DNA from: Megamerina dolium
Lineage: Eukaryota > Arthropoda > Insecta > Diptera > Megamerinidae
Length of the DNA: 64,000 bases
NCBI GenBank assembly: GCA_963854835.1
Contig: OY978526.1
Span: 85,054,846 to 85,118,845 of the forward strand
Reading direction: 5' to 3'
Below, piece by piece: positions 22,901 to 37,400 of the stretch (within the stretch, counting starts at the first letter, position 1; each line of letters starts with the position of its first letter). The notes below the pieces were generated by a model. The model made no database searches, was not told where the DNA came from, and saw only the letters and a program-made list of their open reading frames with translations. Both the position numbers and the translations under genes were made by a program.

Positions 22901-25822
22901 ATTTAAATTCAATATTTATATTTCACTCAAGTTAATAATTTATTTGTTTATTGATTCTCAATATCATCATCGAAGTACCACAAAATATTATTAATAATTA
23001 TACGAGATATTGACATGAACAAAATGAATATCTTAAAATTGTATTACACTAAAAAAAATGTATTACTAATAAAAAAAATTTCTAATTTAATTAATTATTT
23101 ATTAAGTTTGTATTACATGAAGCAATGCGTGAACGAAAAAAAATCCCTTTGCATAGGGTTTTTGCTTATAGTCATTGCATTAATATTTTTTTATAATATA
23201 TTGTTGTTATACTATAAATAATATATATATTTGTATCATATATTGCTCAAAAAAAACACAAAAGAAAAACATACACACAAAAAGTAGAGTATATAATTAG
23301 CCTTAAATCAAGCACAAAGTTTACGACTTTTTTTACGAATTTGATTTTTTACAACAAATTCAAGAATATTAAAAAATCGACTTAAATCAATTAATTGAAA
23401 ATATTTTTTATATGTATTTATTTAAAAATATATACATAAATGCTTGCACTATATTGGCAATAAAATACTCTTGAATTAAGTTTCAATTTCGAAGTCAAAG
23501 GCACATACTTAGCCTACAGCACATTTTTTGTAAAAGTAGTCTACTATTTTTTATAGACAAAGGATGTTAAAGCAAAAGAGAATTTTTTTTTCTTGCATAA
23601 AAATAGATTTTAACAATTTTGTATACTTTTTTGTTTATACTGTATTTTTTTTTAAACAAAAAAATACATATATTGGCAAATTACAATATATTGAGAGCTT
23701 TTTTTTTTTGTTTTAAGTTGTTTTATTGTGAAAATATCATTTATATATATTATCTGGGTTGCAATATTACACAGCACATATGAGAGTAGAAGCATATAAC
23801 TGCATATAAGGCCGCATAACAATTCTATAAATTATTGTAGAAAAAAACCAGACAGTTCATCACATTTCAGTATTCACATCTCATCTTTTAGAACAGATTT
23901 TGCAGTATCGTATTTGATGTTTTTCAATTTGGGCTCTATTTGGTGCTAGTAGAGTCTTTCCGAATTATATTTTTTAATGAGGTTCATCCAAAAACTTTAA
24001 CAGTTAATGGTGGAAGATTTTTATTATATATGTAATTCAAAAACTCTCTTAAATAAAACTCACTCAATACCGAAATTAAGTAAATCGATAAAGTATGGGG
24101 AAAATCTGGTGCAAATCTGGAGCAAATCATTCAATACATCATCTAGATATATCCATTTGAGATAATATAAATTAGAAAATAGCAAAAAAACAAAAAAAAA
24201 AAAATGAAAGATATGATTGCAAAAAAAACATATAACAAATAATAGCTACTCTCGTACACGTATGATGCTAACATTTCATTTACTAAAAAAGAGAAGAAAA
24301 AAAAAAATAGATCAATAAATAAAACACATCACAATTCAAACTTCTATATATACAATTTCATCATATCGTATCGTATTCCCTTCAGACATATGGCAAGTGC
24401 AATTTGTCATGTTATAAACACTTATAACATGTATGCTACATGTACTCGATAAGTATTAGTGACAAATAAGCACATATGCATTAATATCATATATTGCTTA
24501 TGTGTTTACGCCCTCATAAAATTATTTATAAATATATATATACATAGAGACACACATGTACATGTAATTAATCAGCAGCATCATCATCATCAACATTATC
24601 ATCATCATCAACATTATTATCATTATCAGCATTATCGTTATTATTCACTTTCTTCCACCATAGACCGACCAATCACCCACTCATTCACCCTCAGAAACAA
24701 TAAATAATCCATCAATTGTATTAAAATGCTATTAGAAATTATTCAATTGGGTACAATGTGATGCGATTGATTCTTCTCTAATACTCATGTGATAGGAATA
24801 TACGTACACATGACCACATGAATATACATACACACATGACCAATCAGCATACTCTTTCCGCCATACCTTTGCAAATAAACAAATGAATCAAATAGTACTT
24901 ATTGTATATATACATTATGTATATATACATTTGTATACCAATGCCAGCGCCATGTTGACATTGACAACTCATCGGTTGTTTATGTAATAAACAAAGCAAA
25001 TAAATTTAAATTTGATGTTATCTTCACACACACAAACGTATACAGCTATAGGCTGGGTAAAATGAAGTTTGTAATAAATTTTCTTCTTCTGACTTTATTA
25101 TTACGTACTATGAATGTGTGTTTATAGGCATATGTACATATACTTATAGAGAGAGAAGCACATCAAATTAATTTTTCTCTGATTTTCACAAATATGGAAT
25201 ACACACACACACACAAACACACTCGTATAAATTGAGACGCCATATATATTTATGTATATAAATCTTATCTCCGACCATGCATACGCAATAAATACTACAA
25301 GTATTAGTATAGGTAGTATACACACACATATGTATGTGTATATGATATTTTAACGCAAATATAATTTGACGGTGAAGCATAGCAACCAAAGAAAAGTCGG
25401 GGAGAAATTTCATTAAATACGTATTTTTTCCATTTGTCGTTTTTTTTATTTTTATTTATTTCTTATTCTGTATTGCCATTATTGCCAACATATAGTAAGT
25501 AGTACACTTACAGGCAAGTATGCTCGTATTGAATTCATTATTATGCATGCAGATATATATGTAGAAGATGTCGACAATTGCCACCGCAGATAGAAAAGAA
25601 ATCAACAACAACTGACAGACACACACACACACACACACACATATATACATACATCGAGTTGACGAAAAAGTATTGAACCATTTTCGAAATAGATCGATAT
25701 GCAAAAATTCTTGCAGAAGATGTACAACGATTTCATAATGGTTTAGGTAGAAAAATTGTATATGATGGTAGAAACAAAAAACGCTCATTCCACATACCAC
25801 AATTGCTCTTCATAAAGTCATT
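22901..25822. other. Non-coding AT-rich DNA with simple repeats
   Basis: No gene seen. It contains (CAT/CAA)n near 24583-24640, (AC)n near 25200 and 25617-25642, and A-rich runs near 24180-24310. Confidence 0.5.
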
Positions 25823-27030
25823 CGAGGGCGTTCCCAGAACTAAACGACCTGACATATAGATGGCGGCAATAGTTTGCAAAAAAATTAATTTGATGAAAAG
25901 TGGCAACCTTATAAAACATATGTTTTAAGTTTCAAAGCGCCATGTTGTTTAGTATTTTTGTTTTTAGAGCTATCGAAAGTTAACGACCTCAGTGAATTTG
26001 TAAACATGGAAAAAATTGGTAACCGTTATGTAATTCAATACTTTCATTTGAAAGGTCTCCGGGGGAGTCTGCTCCTTCGTTTACGACCATAAAATATTGG
26101 GTGGCAGAGTTTAAATGACGTCCTACATGCTGCCAAAACGAACACCGTAGTGGTCGACCAATTGCGGTGGCCATGCCAGAAACGGTTGAGAAAATCCACA
26201 AAATGGTATTGGATGTTCGCCGGCTGAAGGTGCGTGAGCTAGGTGATATTACAGGCATTTCAAAATGTGCTATACATAGTATATTGACCGAAAATTTGTA
26301 GATGAAAAAGCTGTGTGCAAGATGAGTGCCGCATTTGCTCACAATAGAAAAAAACCAAGGTGGTGAAGTTGTTTCTATAGGGTGTTTGGCGATGTTTCAC
26401 AGTAATAAGATCGAGTTTTTGCGTCGATTCTTAACCATGGATGAGTCATGGATCCACCACACCTGAGACAAAGGAGTACTCAAAACAGTGGACTGAAAGG
26501 GGAGAATCATGTCTAAAGAAGGCGAAGAGAGTTCCATCTGCAGGCAAGGTTATGGCGTCTGTTTTTTGGAATACACGAGGGAGATAATTTTTATTGATTA
26601 TCTTAAAAAAGGAAAAATAATCAAAGGCGCGCGTTATGCTAATTTGTTGCAGCGTTTAAGTGATGTGAATTAGAGAAAAAAGGCCGCATTTGGCGAAAAA
26701 AAAATTGTTGCTCCATCAAGCCTAGTTCATGCACCAGTTCACACATCCGCTATCAATGAGTTAAAGCTCGAATTGCTTCAGCACGCACCTTATTCGCCAA
26801 ACGCAGCTCCTTCGGAATATTTTCTATTTTCAAATTTGAAAAAATGGCTTGGTGGTTTGCAAGATTTGCATACAATGAAGAGGTGGAATCTGCGGTAGAT
26901 AGCTATTTTAATGAGCTGGACAGTTCATAATATAAACATTGTATCGAGGCTATAGAATATCGCTGGAAAAAATGTACAGAGCTGAAAGAAGATTACTTTG
27001 TTAGGTCGTGTAGTTCTGGGACCGCCCTCT
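25823..27030 (+). mobile_element. Mariner element (GGTCCCAGAACTAC family), near full length, decayed
   Basis: Inverted ends are gagggcgttcccagaacta on the left and tagttctgggaccgccctc on the right, 1.2 kb apart, the size of a full mariner. The transposase remnant starts with an ATG at 26006 (MEKIGNRYVIQYFHLKG). It continues with the W-x2-EFK-like part, VTMPETVEKIHKMVLD, RRLKVRELGDITGIS, a TMDESWIHHT-like block (first Asp), APKKAKRVPSAGKVMASVFW, HxALVHAPVHTSAI-like and SSNCFSTHL (ELLQHAPYSPN-like) traces and IEAIEYRWKKCTELKED at the end. These pieces lie in different frames with several stops. It is inactive and the same family as 18243-19425 and 62617-62829. Confidence 0.85.
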
Positions 27031-30000
27031 TACATATGTTTGTACCTCTGATGATGATGATGATGATGATTAAGATAATGATGATGATAAAGACGGAGTC
27101 GTAGCGTAAAATACTCATACTTTTCAACGATTCAATGCGAATGTAATGATATTAATTCATCATTATGTATCTCAATATGCAAGGCATAGCAAACGAATGA
27201 TGAACGTGTACGAAATGAAATCATATTGAAATACGAATGAGTGGTAAAAGTGAAAATAAAAAAATCCACATATACTTAACATCTGAATATAATGATGAGG
27301 AGAAGAGTGAACATGCCGAATTGGAAAACTCATATATATAAAGTTTGTGATAAATATAATTTGTACAAAACAAAATCAATTTTACCTTATCAACACACAA
27401 ACACACACACACACACACACACACACATATGGGCATATGTATAAATTTATAAACTCATGTTGCTACAGCACATTATTTCAACACTTTAATTGGTGGCATG
27501 TGTATGCCACAAACCATCAATATTTCATTTAGATTCATTTTGAATATATATAGCTGAAGGAAATACCTCGCTAATACTCATAGTACACCAGCATACAAAT
27601 TTTATTTTGTATGACGGTAACTCAGACAACAAAGCAGTGGCATGAAAATTTGTCGTTCGTTCGTTCGAACGTTCGTACGTTGACTTTCCTTATTATTATT
27701 AGTATTATTAGTATGCCTTTTATTATTTTCATTTTTTTTTTTTTTTATTTTGTTCCACCTCATCTCATTGTATGGTAGCTTAAATCTCATTCCAGAAACA
27801 TCTAAATAAATAGAAAAAACAACAAAATTTGTTTGTTCTACTTCTCAAAGCATCCATTGTTGTTGTTGCTATTGTTATCGTTCATTCATATCCACGTTCA
27901 TTGGCTTAGAAACTCGGTTTTTGGTTTGATTGTTATCTCTCACGCTCACTCACACTATGAAGCATATATGTACATATATGTTCATGTTCCATGTACTGTA
28001 CACACACACACTGTACCTTAGTAGTAGGAGTATGGGTATGAATGAGCAAATCACCATGTCCATGCTCAACAATATTAAAAGCTTAATAAATACGGCGCCA
28101 ATACGATTTGCAACAACTAAGTGATAATGTCAAAACTAAGCCAAAATAAACACACTGTCATACACACACACAGACACACACACAAAATCGACATGCTAAC
28201 AAAATTGATCAGATTGAAATTGTTGGAAAACCAAATACAAAGTAACAAAAAAAAAAAAAAAACATGTTAAAACCAGCAACAACATAGAAATGCCCAAAAA
28301 ATCCAATCAAAATCCACCCATACGTATAAAGCCAATTGTGGTAAATACTTATGCCGCCACACTTACAGTTCATATATAAAAAATTTGTTTTTCCTCGTAG
28401 ATTTTGTAATTTGTGAACCTAAAAGTAATTCACAGTATTTTGTATTTAAATAAAAAAATGAAAATTATTGTAATTCTGCAAAGTATGGTATTTCATATAC
28501 TTCGACTCGAAAGCTTTGCCAAAATTATCAACTCTCAATTTTCTAGTTACTCTCTTTTTAAGCTGAAGCTAAATGCCACTGAAATCCTATCATTAAAATC
28601 TTCATGTAGGTACATAGTTAGAAATTTACACATTTCTAATAAGCAAAGGATATGTGTAAAACGTGAAAGCTTATATCACTTTGGGGTCTACACTGTGTGT
28701 GTAATACGTATGCTTATCTGTATGTGTATGTGTATCTGTTTGAATGTTATGGACTCGATTTATCTTTCGCTATTGTGCAAAAATTTAATTTTCTACTTTT
28801 ACTTCACACTATTCACAAACCACACACATGTAAGTGTGTTCATATTGTATTGTATTGTATGAGAATGTATTGAACCACTCAAATGTGACCCGCCGCGAAA
28901 TGAATGCCATCAGGCAAAACAGCGAAACTTTTTTATACACTATTCACACTCACTAATATTCACTATATCAATCCATCTTTATGGAAATTATGTATGAGGA
29001 TAAATAAAAAGTATATTAATTCAAACCTTTCCTGGCTTCCGTGTACCGAACATTTTGCTCATCTAACTCATTGTCTTTGTTGCAGAATTAAATTTGAAGC
29101 AGCAAAGTGTGGCTATGTGAAATTGAATTGTATTGCAATCGATGACTTATATTTTAAAAAATATTTTCTTATATAATATTTAAAATTATTTGCTACCAAA
29201 GTAAGACAACGATAAGTATTTATAGAAGCTTCGTAAAGGCTTTGTGATGGTAATTTTTAATATCTTATTGACTTACGCCTCTATATTAGTGGCTTATAGA
29301 GGCAATAAAATAAAATATTACTCTCAATTCTATAAACAAACTTTTGGTTTGTTTCCCAAAAGGCCAGTTGGAAACCATATTGATGTGGCTTCACGTAGCG
29401 ACTACCATTCAGCAGCATTCAAAGATTACTTAATGAAGTATTTCTTTTAAAACTGCTAGAAAATTTGTGTTTTTTTTTTTCTTAAAGACCAATTGAAAGC
29501 CTTATTAGAATGATAGATTCAAACTGTCATGAGTAAGTATTCCAGAAGCCTTATAGAAGCAAACACTTTCATTTTAATCTTCTAGAAGGGCAAATTGTTA
29601 CTTGAGTATCGTCCATCATTTTTTCAAAGAAACTATAATTCCAACGCTATAGAACTTTTATTGTTTTGCCACATTTAATTTGACGTGAATTGGTGGTATT
29701 CGCAATTAGCATTTCGATAAGTTTAAAATTTAAGCGATTGCTTTGATAAGGCTTCTATAATGCTTCCACATGGAAATTATTGTTACAATATCATTCTTCT
29801 ATGGCCTAGATAAACAAAAAAAAAAACACACACACACATAAAAACTTTCCAAAGGGTTCCGGACAAAACTTTCATAAAGTTTCCTTAAAGCTTCTCTGTA
29901 TGGTCTTTTAGAAGTAAATTAAATCATTGGTTATAATAATTCCTTCTGTAATAAATAAAAATGAATGCAATTAGAATTAGAACCTCTTTTTTTATTCATT

Positions 30001-30295
30001 ATAATTGCGATTGCCTTTATTCTGTACCTTCCATAAGCTAGTTTTATCAAAGCAAAAACGGCTTCAATTTGGGAAATCGTTTCAACCAGCGTTAGACCTC
30101 AGCGAAAGTAAAAGAAACATTTTTGGAGGAAAAAATGATTCAATTCAATCCTTTTTAAAGCGAAAATTGTGACTTGAGTTACAGAGGTCCAACCGAATGC
30201 CTGTTGAACGATATAAAGCCACGATCGTATGATGGGTGTATTAAAAAATTCCGAGTAAAACTTTGTAAAATTGGTCAAAGTTTTTAATATGATGT
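27031..30295. other. Non-coding AT-rich DNA with simple repeats
   Basis: No gene seen. It contains (GAT)n at 27047-27070, (AC)n at 27401-27427, (AC)n near 28160 and 29827, and several palindromic ATATGTACATAT-like runs. The longest open frame (28413-28862, 149 codons) shows no domain. Confidence 0.5.
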
Positions 30296-30665
30296 GGGTG
30301 CCGTAGCTCAGTGGTTAATGCGTTGATCTTCTGATCTGTAGGTCGTGGGTTCAATCCCCGGCTGAAGCATAACAAAATTTAATATCGAAAAGTTTTTTCT
30401 TTCGAACGCTACCCACCTGCCGGTAAGAATTGGCAATTTTTCCGGTAGTAATAATTTGCCAAAAATTCTTCTTAAAAGAGCTCTGTAACCAAACAAAAGT
30501 TAAAGTGATGTCACAAGGGTTCTGCCATGCAGAAGTACGTCCCTTCTAATGCTGTTCAAATTTAACACGCACAATAATATTGAAAGAGAAGATCGGTGGT
30601 ATCACAATGGGCCTTTCTGTTCTAAGTGTGTCTTCTCAGAGAGAGGGCAGCCACATAACCTAATT
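30296..30665 (+). repeat. tRNA-derived SINE, full-length copy, 3' module 1
   Basis: The head gggtgccgtagctcagtgg carries a Pol III A box (tagctcagtgg, 30304-30314), and gggttcaatcccc (30347-30359) is a B box at the spacing of a tRNA gene. The ~290-base body contains tttcgaacgctacccacctg, agagctctgtaacc, gtgatgtcacaagggttctg and ggtatcacaatgggcctttc, and ends with agagagagggcagccacataacctaa. Copies at 945 and 58299 share this 3' end. The copies at 44427 and 48850 share the head and body but not the 3' end. The head cannot be a working tRNA because the anticodon arm does not pair well and it is fused to the body. Confidence 0.88.
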
Positions 30666-33201
30666 ATTAATTGTCGACTCAATCAAGCTTGAGTTGAGTT
30701 GTTGAAATGAATAGATCCTAAGAGAACAATCTCCTTAAAGCGATGTCAGTGATTGGGACTTGCATCTGGTTCCAGAGAGATAACCGCAGAAATGACAAGC
30801 GAAGCACTGACTACTTATCATTCTTATCATTGACATTTCAGCGACTAGAGTTTCATGCCATTTCACCTACAGAGAATACACAGTAAATTGACACTCAAAC
30901 ACATAGCAATAATACAAAAAATACAGAAGCAATGAATGGTGTAAAATGTGTGAAGAAAAACTTTTACGAATTTTCACTGTTAAACAAATGTCGGTTAGTG
31001 GCGTTGATGGTGACGATGGTTATGGTACGTACTCATATTGTTGTTGATATTGGTTGGTCGCTTTGTTCCGCAATTCAACCAAATGTTTATATACATACGT
31101 ATGTATATATACATATATGCTTAGAACGCAGGTGTGCAAAAACTTTAAAGTACATGTTGTATATGCGTGCGTGTACTTTTTTTTGTGAAATATCATACAT
31201 ACATACAAGCAAGTATGTAACTATGAACAACTAATTTGCAGTACAATAACAGCAGCAATCAGGTAGGATCAACTGTTATTGCGTGAGTATACATAAATAT
31301 GTACATAGGTACATTTAGCTACATGTGTATACGAACTAATGTATACAAACATGTGTACATGTGCTCGCTCTATACACAGCTGGATTAAAACTTATAAGCG
31401 GTAGCTTTCTCAGTAATCAATTTTAATGGTATTAAGTAAATGGAATAAATTGAGAACGATACGCTTTTAGTTGCGTATCATAAATATTCGAATTGTTGTT
31501 GTTGTTGTTTTTTGTATTGTTGCTATTCGAATGTTGCTAAATTAAAAATTAATAGCCTATCGTACCCCACCATCTACCACTAACCGGCTCTAATCAAAAT
31601 AAAAATAATTATTATTCTGAAACATACATGAACTGAAAGTAAAGTAGCTAATTGCTAAAAAAAAATGTATAGGTGTATGTGCTGTATACCATAGGTAGCT
31701 TTAGCTACCTTTACATATCTCAATACCTTCTTATTACAACTTGGCATTTATTTTTTTGCTCATTTATACATACAAAATATAATATTTCTTACAATCTTAA
31801 TTAGACACATTTCGCCATAACAATAAAAATTAAATAAAAAAGGTATCGACATTGTACACGCAAGCTTGCCACTTAGCATGCTACCATTGCCATCGTTGAT
31901 GTTGATAACGGTCCGAAGAATATATATGGAGGTACTTACCTATGTATTGTACGTAGTACCATTGATCGATACACAAATTTTGCCAAATACCAAATTCTGT
32001 ACATGCAGGTACACATACCATACCATACCTTACCATACATAAACAATCAGTAAATTGCTGTTGTTGTTGTTGTTGTTGTTCTTGTTGGTTTTGTTTGTCT
32101 TGCTGCTATCGCTATTAATTAAGTTTTGGGGCCCAGCTAAACAAATGTTATTAGAAAGTTTGCTATATTCATCAGGACATTGCTACTATGTATACATACA
32201 TAATAGATATATACCCACATTAGGGTGGATGGAATTTGTTTATCGAGAAGATAATAAAGTTACTATAAATTTTAAGCCTATTGAAAGTAAATTTTCATAA
32301 AATTTGACCCACCTGAATGCACCTGAATGTATACATAGTATAAATATGTAATAGAACACGTACGATGATAATAATGATATGCTTGTTGCTATGCGATTGC
32401 AACAATATTAGCTAGCTGAGTGAGTGAGTGAATAAGTGAATGGAGTGGTAGTATGGAATAACTTATGCACTAATATAGGCAAAGGTAATTTTCTTATAGT
32501 TTTTCTTATGTAATTTCATCCATTCCCACTTTCTTATCAACATATAACTAAGGGCCATCGCATATAGCGTAAATGGCAATTTCGTGTCTATTGGCATAAT
32601 GCTATTACTGCTGCAAAATGTATGGATGATGACGATCTAAAAGGTGTTCACTTACACCAGCCATAACTCTATGCAAATAAGGTTCATTAGATGGTCCAAT
32701 TATACATACAAAGCATTGATGTATAAACAACAGCCTGCTGCTTGTAAGTTACCTAAAAGCTATTATTGCAAAAAGACAAAAAAAAAAAAACAAAAATAGG
32801 AAAAAATAACATTTGAACCAAGAAGTATAAATGTTATAACAAGGCTAATGAGTGTACGCGAGTCAATTTTAAATATGTGTACTAACACATTTTGTTACTC
32901 TTTACTACCAACATTCTATAGGTACTATACTATAGTCATAAATATGCAAATGCTATATTGATAAGTATAGATTTTTATTATATTTATATACATATTTTAT
33001 TACATAGTGTAATATATGGTATAATTAGTAACTCTTTAAAAATTCGACTGATACTTTTATCTGAATTATTGTGTAGTAACATTATCACTCCTTTTGACCA
33101 AAATACAGCATCTTTCAAAAGACCGGAGTTCGGAAAAAAAATTGGATGCATTTACTACTTGAAGCACTAATAGTATATTCTACATCCTCATCAGGTAGTC
33201 A
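30666..33201. other. Non-coding AT-rich DNA
   Basis: No gene seen. It holds (TTG)n near 31493 and 32056-32088 and many ATACATAT palindromes. Confidence 0.5.
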
Positions 33202-33645
33202 TTACAGCTCGGGGTGAGCTTTAGCTTCGTCCATAATCCTCCTCCATTTGATGCGATTTTCGACAGCTGTCCTCCAGTGCGCAATTTTTTCAGGTCGGCG
33301 AAAACTTGTTGAAGCCAGGTCAGCCTCGGACGTTCTCTGGCTTCTGGTGTTAGAGTGTTGTATTAGTGTGTTGTATTTAGAAGTCAAGGTCCAGTTTTTG
33401 CAGCCATACGATAGTACTGGCCGAATTACTGTTTAATATAGCCGTAGTTTTAGTTCCCTCGAAAGTTGCTTAAATTTAAACAGTTTTATATGGGCGAAGT
33501 ATGCTTTGTTTGCAGCCACAATTCTTTCCTGTATTGTATCATAACAGCTGTTATCTTTAGTTATCAGGAAGCCCAGGTATTTGAAAGAGGATACTCCTTC
33601 AAACAGGTACGGGCCGACTGCAAAACGTTCAGGTCGCCTTCTCTC
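33202..33645 (-). pseudogene. LINE C-terminal remnant
   Basis: On the minus strand it reads RRRPERFAVGPYLFEGV, SSFKYLGFLITKDNSCYD, RIVAANKAYFAHIKLFK, LSRELKLRLY-stop-TVIRPVLSYGCKNWTL, then a region equivalent to the GRPRLRW block (broken) and VENRIKWRRIMDEAKAHPEL followed by a natural stop at 33202. FKYLG and RPVLSYG are conserved in the reverse transcriptase thumb of many LINEs. The family is distinct from A and B here. Its 5' side is cut at about 33645 by a mariner fragment. Confidence 0.8.
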
Positions 33646-34460
33646 TTCGTGAAGAAACGAATCGACCGAAAACCGCTGCAAAACCGAAAATCTTGTCGCG
33701 GGATATGCAAACTTCGCAAAAATCCATGTCCATGAAGATTTTGGACTCAGCGCGTACAAGTGACACGCTGGACATCTGCTCACGGCCGCATTGGAGGGAA
33801 AACGCAAGCGAAAATAGAAAGCGTTACACAGCCGGTACGTTCACAGACAAATTCTGTTTACTGAAGAGAAAATCTTCACCGTAGAAGAATCGTTCAATAA
33901 ACAGAATAATCGTGTGTATGCTCGGACATCCAGAGAATCATCCTAACTCATCCCGACGATCCAAAGAGTCCTCTGCTCCAGCTCACAAGGCAAAAATTAC
34001 TCAACTGTGGCTAAAAAAAACAACATGCCGGACTTCATATCAACGGCCAGCTGGTAGTCCAGATCTCAACCCGTTGGATTACAAGTTGTGGTCCGTATTA
34101 GAGGGCACAGCTGGCTCTACTCGACACCCAAATATTGAGTCGTTGAAGCGAGCCCTTGTCCATGCAGTGGACAATTTTCCCATGCATGAAGTGCGTCTCG
34201 CGATCGATGAGTGGCCAGATCGTCTCAAGTCATGCTGGAAGGCAAATGGAAGTCATTTCGAATAAGTTGTTCTAAGATTTGTAGCAATTGAATAACACAA
34301 TAAAAAGAAAAAAACAATGTTTTGAAAAATATTTTGAAAAACATTGATTTAGCACAATATTTTTGAATCTACAATAAACTGGATAAATCTCTTTCAAATA
34401 GGTAGAATGATTTTTAAATTGCATCGGCTACTTACCGAAAAACAGAACGTTTTGTACTCA
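33646..34460 (+). mobile_element. Mariner-like element, 5'-truncated and internally deleted
   Basis: The transposase remnant begins VKKRIDRKPLQNRKS, LSRDMQTSQKSMSMKILD (helix-turn-helix part), KIFTVEESFNKQNNRVYART and IPTIQRV. It then jumps directly to SAPAHKAKITQLWLKK, so the segment with the middle of the catalytic domain, including the second catalytic Asp, is deleted at about 33965-33975. It goes on GSPDLNPLDYKLWSVLEG (third Asp in PLDY), HPNIESLKRALVHAV, IDEWPDRLKSCWKANGSHFE and a natural stop at 34263. The aataaa signal follows at 34299. The 3' end probably lies near the tttgtactcactctatgta block around 34455. No 5' terminal repeat remains. Confidence 0.8.
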
Positions 34461-37400
34461 CTCTATGTATACTAAGGTGGATTATATTTATTATTTTTAT
34501 ATTATATTTATTATTTATATTTCATCAGGCCTCCTTACTAATCACAATTAACATATTTATTTACCCCATAACTTCACTTCAATTGATGCTTTTATACTAG
34601 ATATTGAAAGTAAACAATAGATGGACCCATATCATCAAATTCTTTATGCTTCTATGGAAAAAAAAGCTTGAAATTACAAACATTTTATTTTTTTCACTAA
34701 GCTAAGCCGTTTAAAAATTTAACACTTTTTAGTATAGAGTCAAAGAGCCTTTTAAATGGTTGTAAGATAACTCGAAAACTATTTATTTGTTGATTAGAAA
34801 TTTTCATAGAATGTTAACAACATTAAAAATCATGACTGCAACAATCCCTTAACGTACATATAGGAGCCCATTATTACAAAAATGACAAAAAGTTCTCCCC
34901 AAAGTCCCACTTTTTTTTTTTAATTTTTGAGGGAATTTTAATAATATTTATGATAGAAATTTCGGAAGCACTTCTTCCAACAGAGTCTTATATATGTGTA
35001 CCTTTATTTCTTTTATAATTTTTAGACTTTCTAGTAATTATTAAATGATTTAATAGAGGTTCTTGTTGTTTTGCATATATCTAAAGCTCGATGTTCTAAC
35101 AAGAAATCCAATCTCATCGTAATATGTACTATATATTCACTTTTATTTTAAGCTATTGATAACTAAATTCAAATTCAAACTTGTAATAGTAGTAGTTTAT
35201 AAAAATACATATGCTATTATTTTTTCTAAATGAAATAAGAATATTTATTCTATAATATACTGTGTATAAGCACTTACATGAAGTTCCATGAAAATAAGAA
35301 TATATTCCCCGAAAAAGGAATATATGAAAAAAAAACCAATATATATCTGTATTTCATCAAAAGTATGAGAATATAACCACAAAAATGCATCTACACAAAT
35401 CTATACGTATGTATGTATGCCTTCATTTATTTGGAATTTCATGAAAATTATTATCAATTCGAATTGAAAGAAAATACACATCCATCCATAGTATAAAATC
35501 GATCAAATATTCTTTGAGGATTATGAAACATATGTATATACACATTTACATGTATACAAGCATGTTAGTGTGCATGATTGGATACAAATTTTTATGCAAC
35601 AATGCATACATGTTACCTATATGTATATATACATTATATTGTATATTGATATTTGTATATATACATTATATGGAGTTATATATGCAAATGTGTCTGCGTT
35701 GAAATATTATCTTTTAAAAATTCATTCATTCATTTTACTGCGGAACAATCTAATATCGTTCTATTTTTATTATTTTTTTTTTTTTTTGAAAATATACATT
35801 GCTACAGAAAGTAAAGCATTTGCTTTTACAGCATTCTCTCAAAATTTTACATTTGGCAATTGATTATTGTCAGTATATTGCAACTAGATATAAGTATTGT
35901 GAGTGTCTAGCTTATGTACCAGTATAAGATTTTCATATATTGATGATGTATGCAATTCAAAATATCTAAAAGATAATCAAAGGTATATATATGAGTATCT
36001 TTGTAGTTACGGAATGTACTTATCAGCTTTACTATTTTTGATTTAGTCTCCATATGAAAGAAGCACAAAATTTTCGAAATATTCTCATTGATAGTAATGC
36101 TCATTCAGTTTGTATTAAAACAACAAGAGAATATTCTTAATGGCCACTTATGGACACACACACGTTATATACATACATATATTCTATATTATGCAGCTTT
36201 GTCAAACGTAACAATCCTTAATTCGAAAATCCATCTCAGGCTTAACATATATATAAGGTAACGTACGATAAAGTAAAATCCAGGTAATATCTCATGCAAC
36301 CGGTATTATATAAAGATGCTAATAAATTTCGTTGTAGTTTGGGAGACCAAATAATTTCCATCTACCTACAGAGAGCATTAAAGTGTTTGGTTCGATGGTG
36401 CATTGAGAGTATCTATAATTGCTACTGTGGTGAAAGTGTTCGAGTTTTGTAATTATCATTAGTAAATACTTTTTCGTTTGAAGTAGTTTACAGTCTTCTT
36501 TTGGACAATCGAAAGGTAAGTAAAATAGTAGTAATTAGAATAAGAAAGGATTTTAGGATTATTAGAGCAAAATAAAAAAGTTGACGATTTAATGAATATT
36601 GAGTAATATAAAACACTACAAAAGAATATTAAATAACATATTCGTTTCACTAAACACTATGAGTATGAGCAGTGCAGAGCAGTGAATCAAATGAATATTG
36701 TGCTATGCATTGTCTAGAATTTAATTTTAAATATAAATTTGATTTTTGTTGCGCATTCTTGAGTGATTAGCGGTGCCCTGAAAGAGCCAGATTATCAGCG
36801 ATCAAGAACCAAATGAGAATTACACTCTTAAAACACTATTCATGTATGCTTCGTTATGAACTAAACGAGAATTCTAGTTCACACGAATCAAAACACAATT
36901 TCATGTTTAAGTCATTTGTTGTTTCAACAAATAAATACTGCGAAGTACCTATATTTATCGCTATCATGATTCATTAAAAAAAAAAAGAAAAACATCATAA
37001 TTTCACTGACGTAATGGAATAGATTTAAAACTGTCTTAGACATTTCTTATAAATACACACTCTGTACACAAATATTCGATGAGAAACAATTTATGTATAA
37101 TGTAGTGTTCTTAAACATGTGCGTATAAACATATATGGTTCAGCAACATTTCACTATACCAGCAACATCAAATGAACACTATCTCTATGCATTTGTGCAT
37201 GAGATTATAGCAAGTGAATTTCTTGATTATTCATTGTCTAAATCGTTTTATTTTGCTCATCAGCATCATTCATTACTTGTAATACAAACTGATATGTTTA
37301 ATGCAATCGTAATTGTACGCTCGAATTAATACCTTAAAGTTTATTTAAACTGTTTTTTATATGGCAAAATAAGAATGGATAGTGTACGTATGAAGATGTA

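Noticed and set aside
28413..28862. 149-codon open frame
   Set aside because: AT-rich, no recognisable domain, and partly encoded by (TG)n-type sequence. No splice or promoter context.
30296..30368. tRNA gene
   Set aside because: A and B boxes are present, but the anticodon arm does not pair, the sequence continues into a conserved ~290-base body, and the same unit occurs several times. It is the head of a SINE.
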